A stretch of 64,000 nt of DNA from Symbiodinium natans (taxonomy: Eukaryota > Sar > Dinophyceae > Suessiales > Symbiodiniaceae): contig CAJNDS010001879.1 in NCBI GenBank assembly GCA_905221605.1, positions 1 through 64,000 of the forward strand. The letters are read 5' to 3'. The translations under genes and the position numbers were made by a program. This document shows, one piece after another, positions 63,396-64,000 of the stretch. The stretch's first letter is position 1, and the number at the start of each line of letters is the position of its first letter. Under the pieces are notes generated by a model. The model saw only the letters and a program-made list of their open reading frames with translations. It was not told the DNA's origin and ran no database searches.

Positions 63396-64000
63396 GGATT
63401 TAGGGCTTAATCCCAGGGTTTGGGGTTTAGGGCTTAGGGTTTAGGGGCTGGGAAATAAGCCCCAAACCCCCTCGTCTCCTCAACCCCGTTCTGATTGCCA
63501 TTGTCTACACACCCGGCCTCTCTCCGAGAAAACCTGCGCCTTCTCGAGATGACTCTGATGTTGTACCCTACACTTTGAACCCTAAAGCCCCAAACTTTAA
63601 CCCCAACACCCCCCCCCCCCCCGACCCTCAATCCCAACGAGGCTTGAGTGGGCGTCAACAAGTGGGGGGCTTCCACAGCACCCTGCACCCCCACGTCCGC
63701 AGTGAGTTCCGGACGTCCATTTTCCCGACTACTCTGGGTTCGCAGAGCTAGGTCTTCGAGTCCCCCAGCGGTACACAAAGGTACAAGCCTAAACCATAAA
63801 CCCCGACCCGAAGACCCAGAAGTGTCGTGGTTTGGGCACGTGGACCTTGAGTGCAAGGTTTGAATGAAGCATGATGGAAGAAACACTGGAAAGCGTTCAG
63901 GCAAGCTGACCTCTATTGTCTACGCGTGTCCCTAAGAATATCTTTGCCGTAGTTGTTTAACATTGTAGCCGGTGCTGCCTCTTTCTCGTAAGTGTGTGTG
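63395..64000. other. Window end, coding not resolved
   Basis: 63434-63904 is open on the minus strand and 63648-63863 on the plus strand. Neither has a recognised motif. A CCGCAG acceptor at 63704 could start a short + exon. Confidence 0.3.

Noticed and set aside
1-64000. Dinoflagellate spliced-leader relics, tRNA, rRNA or CRISPR
   Set aside because: Looked for by eye; no SL-like sequence, cloverleaf, rRNA core or spacer-repeat array was recognised. A covariance-model scan would settle the RNA genes.

Overview
The window looks like nuclear DNA of a dinoflagellate (inference). It carries hundreds of TTTAGGG/CCCTAAA heptamers, very short exons in very long introns, splice donors that appear to be GC and GA as well as GT, many short inverted-repeat elements inside introns, and every recognisable gene on the + strand. 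No spliced-leader sequence, rRNA or tRNA gene was seen. Another alveolate or protist with plant-type telomere repeats cannot be excluded. Intron/exon models were built by eye from conserved protein motifs, reading phase and AG acceptors, so boundaries are provisional.

Layout. About 1.4-23.8 kb: a dispersed set of short + strand exons. The best supported ones join in phase to encode a repeated Cys-rich module with a VCYC-like core, followed by a W..VG.L strand, a paired-Cys strand and a GD.IRI strand. About 25.97-27.87 kb: a carbohydrate-sulfotransferase-like gene. About 28-44 kb: more short candidate exons, including one more VCYC-like exon (33.3 kb) and a 42-nt exon present four times (39.2-40.5 kb). 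44.9-56.4 kb: one LPCAT-like lysophospholipid acyltransferase gene in at least 13 exons, with motifs I-IV in order. 59.3-61.5 kb: candidate exons of one or more further unknown genes.

Between exons the DNA is almost entirely repeat. CCCTAAA arrays tend to sit just upstream of exons and TTTAGGG arrays just downstream, so many introns carry complementary arrays at their two ends. Several arrays are locally homogenised to variants (GGGTTTAGGC, CCCTCAA, CCCTGAA, CCCCAAA, CCCTAAG, CCCTATAAA, TTTAGGA). At least nine families of short terminal-inverted-repeat elements (about 70-170 bp, introner-like) are present, and some are interrupted by telomere-type arrays. Other blocks are an AT-rich tandem-repeat island (9.4-10.9 kb), a CCAAAAA/TTTTTGG giant hairpin (9.07-9.36 kb), a CATG microsatellite (17.0-17.4 kb), a tandem 130-150 bp unit plus TTTAGGA array (24.1-25.4 kb), AT-rich palindromic repeats (51.9-53.95 kb) and a 2.5 kb CA-rich satellite (56.7-59.2 kb).

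The acyltransferase gene is a useful internal control. It shows that open, protein-like stretches of 50-120 bp occur by chance inside these introns, so isolated candidate exons without homology or phase support are given low confidence.
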